From the NCBI RefSeq assembly GCF_003205835.1, contig NZ_CP029773.1, positions 3,442,501 through 3,506,500 on the forward strand: a stretch of DNA of 64,000 bases, given 5' to 3'. The stretch's first letter is position 1, and each line of letters begins with the position of its first letter. The position numbers were made by a program, and so were the translations under genes. The notes beneath the pieces were generated by a model. It searched no databases. It saw only the letters and a program-made list of their open reading frames with translations, and was not told where the DNA came from. The stretch is from Stenotrophomonas maltophilia. GTDB lineage: Bacteria; Pseudomonadota; Gammaproteobacteria; Xanthomonadales; Xanthomonadaceae. Of the stretch, positions 63,339 through 64,000 are shown in pieces.

Positions 63339-63686
63339 TTACGGCACCGCTGCCGTCACCACGATCTCGACCTTCCACTCGGCGTGGGCCAGCTTGGCTT
63401 CGAAGGTTGCGCGGGCCGGGGTCGCGCCCTCGACCACCCACTCGTCCCATGCCTTGTTCATGCCGTCGAAGTCGGCGATGTCGGCCAGGAACACTTCGGC
63501 GCGCAGCACATGCTGGCGATCACTGGCGACCAGCGCCAGCAGCTTGTCGATCTCGGCCAGCACCTGCCGGGTCTGCCCGGTAATGTCCTGGCTGGTGTCT
63601 TCCGGAATCTGGCCGGAGAGGTAGGCGACCTTGTTGTACACGGTCATTTCGGACATGCGCGGTCCGACGTCGTAACGCTCCATCAT
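63339..63686 (-). CDS. RidA/YjgF/Rid2-family protein
   Basis: A 115-residue Rid-family protein. Members hydrolyse reactive enamine/imine intermediates or are of unknown role. SGQIPEDTSQDITGQTRQVLAEIDKLLA and the closing ATPARATFEAKLAHAEWKVEIVVTAAV match the family, with the conserved Arg in PARATF. VYNKVAYLSGQ at the N-terminus fits the Rid2-like branch more than classical RidA. MMERY gives two possible ATG starts one codon apart. Monocistronic. Confidence 0.9.
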   Translation of the reverse strand: MMERYDVGPRMSEMTVYNKVAYLSGQIPEDTSQDITGQTRQVLAEIDKLLALVASDRQHVLRAEVFLADIADFDGMNKAWDEWVVEGATPARATFEAKLAHAEWKVEIVVTAAVP

Positions 63687-63878
63687 GGGCGTGGCTCCTG
63701 CGGGTGATCAGGCCTGCATTGTCCTCCAATCCGGTCAACGATGGGTGCAGGGGGAGCCTTCGCGCAGGATCACTACCGGGCTCCGACAGGCCTGCTGGTC
63801 AAATGGCGGCGACAGGCGCACGATGCGCCACGCCCGCGTTGACACCGCACTCGCCCCTCCTGACGCACCCTTGCGCCG
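63687..63878. other. Intergenic region between RidA and the final gene
   Basis: About 190 bases between divergent starts. No palindrome of the repeat families and no clear promoter hexamers were recognised. Confidence 0.5.
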
Positions 63879-64000
63879 ATGACACCAGCCACCGACCCCG
63901 CCACCGCTTCCTCCACCCCGGCATGGAAGCGGGTCCTCACCATCGTCGTTCCCCTGCTGATCCTCTCGCTGGCCCTGCATGGCCTGGCCAGTGAATTCGA
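63879..64000 (+). CDS. N-terminus of a membrane protein (partial)
   Basis: Forty codons from ATG to the window edge: a polar Thr/Ala/Pro start, a basic WKRV, then a hydrophobic helix (about residues 20-38, VLTIVVPLLILSLALHGLA), followed by SEF. This fits the start of a polytopic membrane protein. A lysylphosphatidylglycerol synthetase/flippase (MprF-like) is possible from the overall look of the N-terminus, but the fragment is too short to decide. Confidence 0.55.
   Translation, partial: MTPATDPATASSTPAWKRVLTIVVPLLILSLALHGLASEF

Overview
The window looks like chromosomal DNA of a Stenotrophomonas maltophilia-complex bacterium (Xanthomonadaceae, Gammaproteobacteria). This rests on uniformly high GC, SMAG-type palindromes (small hairpins flanked by GTAG/CTAC, a family described in S. 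maltophilia) in many intergenic gaps, large TonB-dependent receptors, and protein sequences of xanthomonad character. No species assignment was computed.

Layout. 1-6.6 kb: the tail of one M13 peptidase and a complete second one that has lost a zinc-ligand histidine, a decayed IS3-family element, and a large Oar-like TonB-dependent receptor on the minus strand behind an AT-rich promoter region. 6.5-15.7 kb: small enzymes and redox genes (VOC protein, PYROXD2-like oxidoreductase, rhomboid protease, alkyltransferase-like protein, EamA exporter, glutathione reductase, DadA-like oxidase, DUF418 protein, SlyD). 15.6-24.5 kb: two NlpC/P60 hydrolases, a dicarboxylate symporter, alkaline phosphatase with a coupled WG-repeat protein, a 550-bp gap made of palindromes, then tilS, xseB and ispA. 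24.6-34.1 kb: pmbA, darP, tldD, yhdP, rng and maf, a conserved proteobacterial block. 34.3-40.5 kb: SIMPL protein, a TonB-family protein, a second TonB-dependent receptor and an APC permease. 40.6-46.8 kb: tRNA-Asn and the block rlmH-rsfS-nadD-holA-lptE-leuS. 46.9-55.6 kb: DUF998 protein, CnoX-type thioredoxin, a LysM/FecR protein translationally coupled to a CHASE2-GGDEF diguanylate cyclase, a RAYT transposase remnant, a DUF4442 protein, an unrecognised secreted or anchored protein, DUF502 protein and a YhhQ-type transporter. 55.7-64 kb: DUF885 peptidase, class C beta-lactamase-like hydrolase, VOC protein, DUF2147 protein, metG, HAD phosphatase, a stand-alone RnfB, a RidA protein, and the start of a membrane protein cut by the window edge.

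Most genes are core housekeeping. The unusual content is between them: at least four families of palindromic repeats, several of which run into the stop codons of neighbouring genes. The most striking is a composite unit present three times. It has a ~102-106-bp long-armed palindrome holding two inner hairpins, and copies differ by paired substitutions that keep the stems. Other points of interest are the apparently inactive M13 peptidase, the envelope-sensor/c-di-GMP gene pair, and the RAYT remnant bracketed by inverted SMAG sequence.
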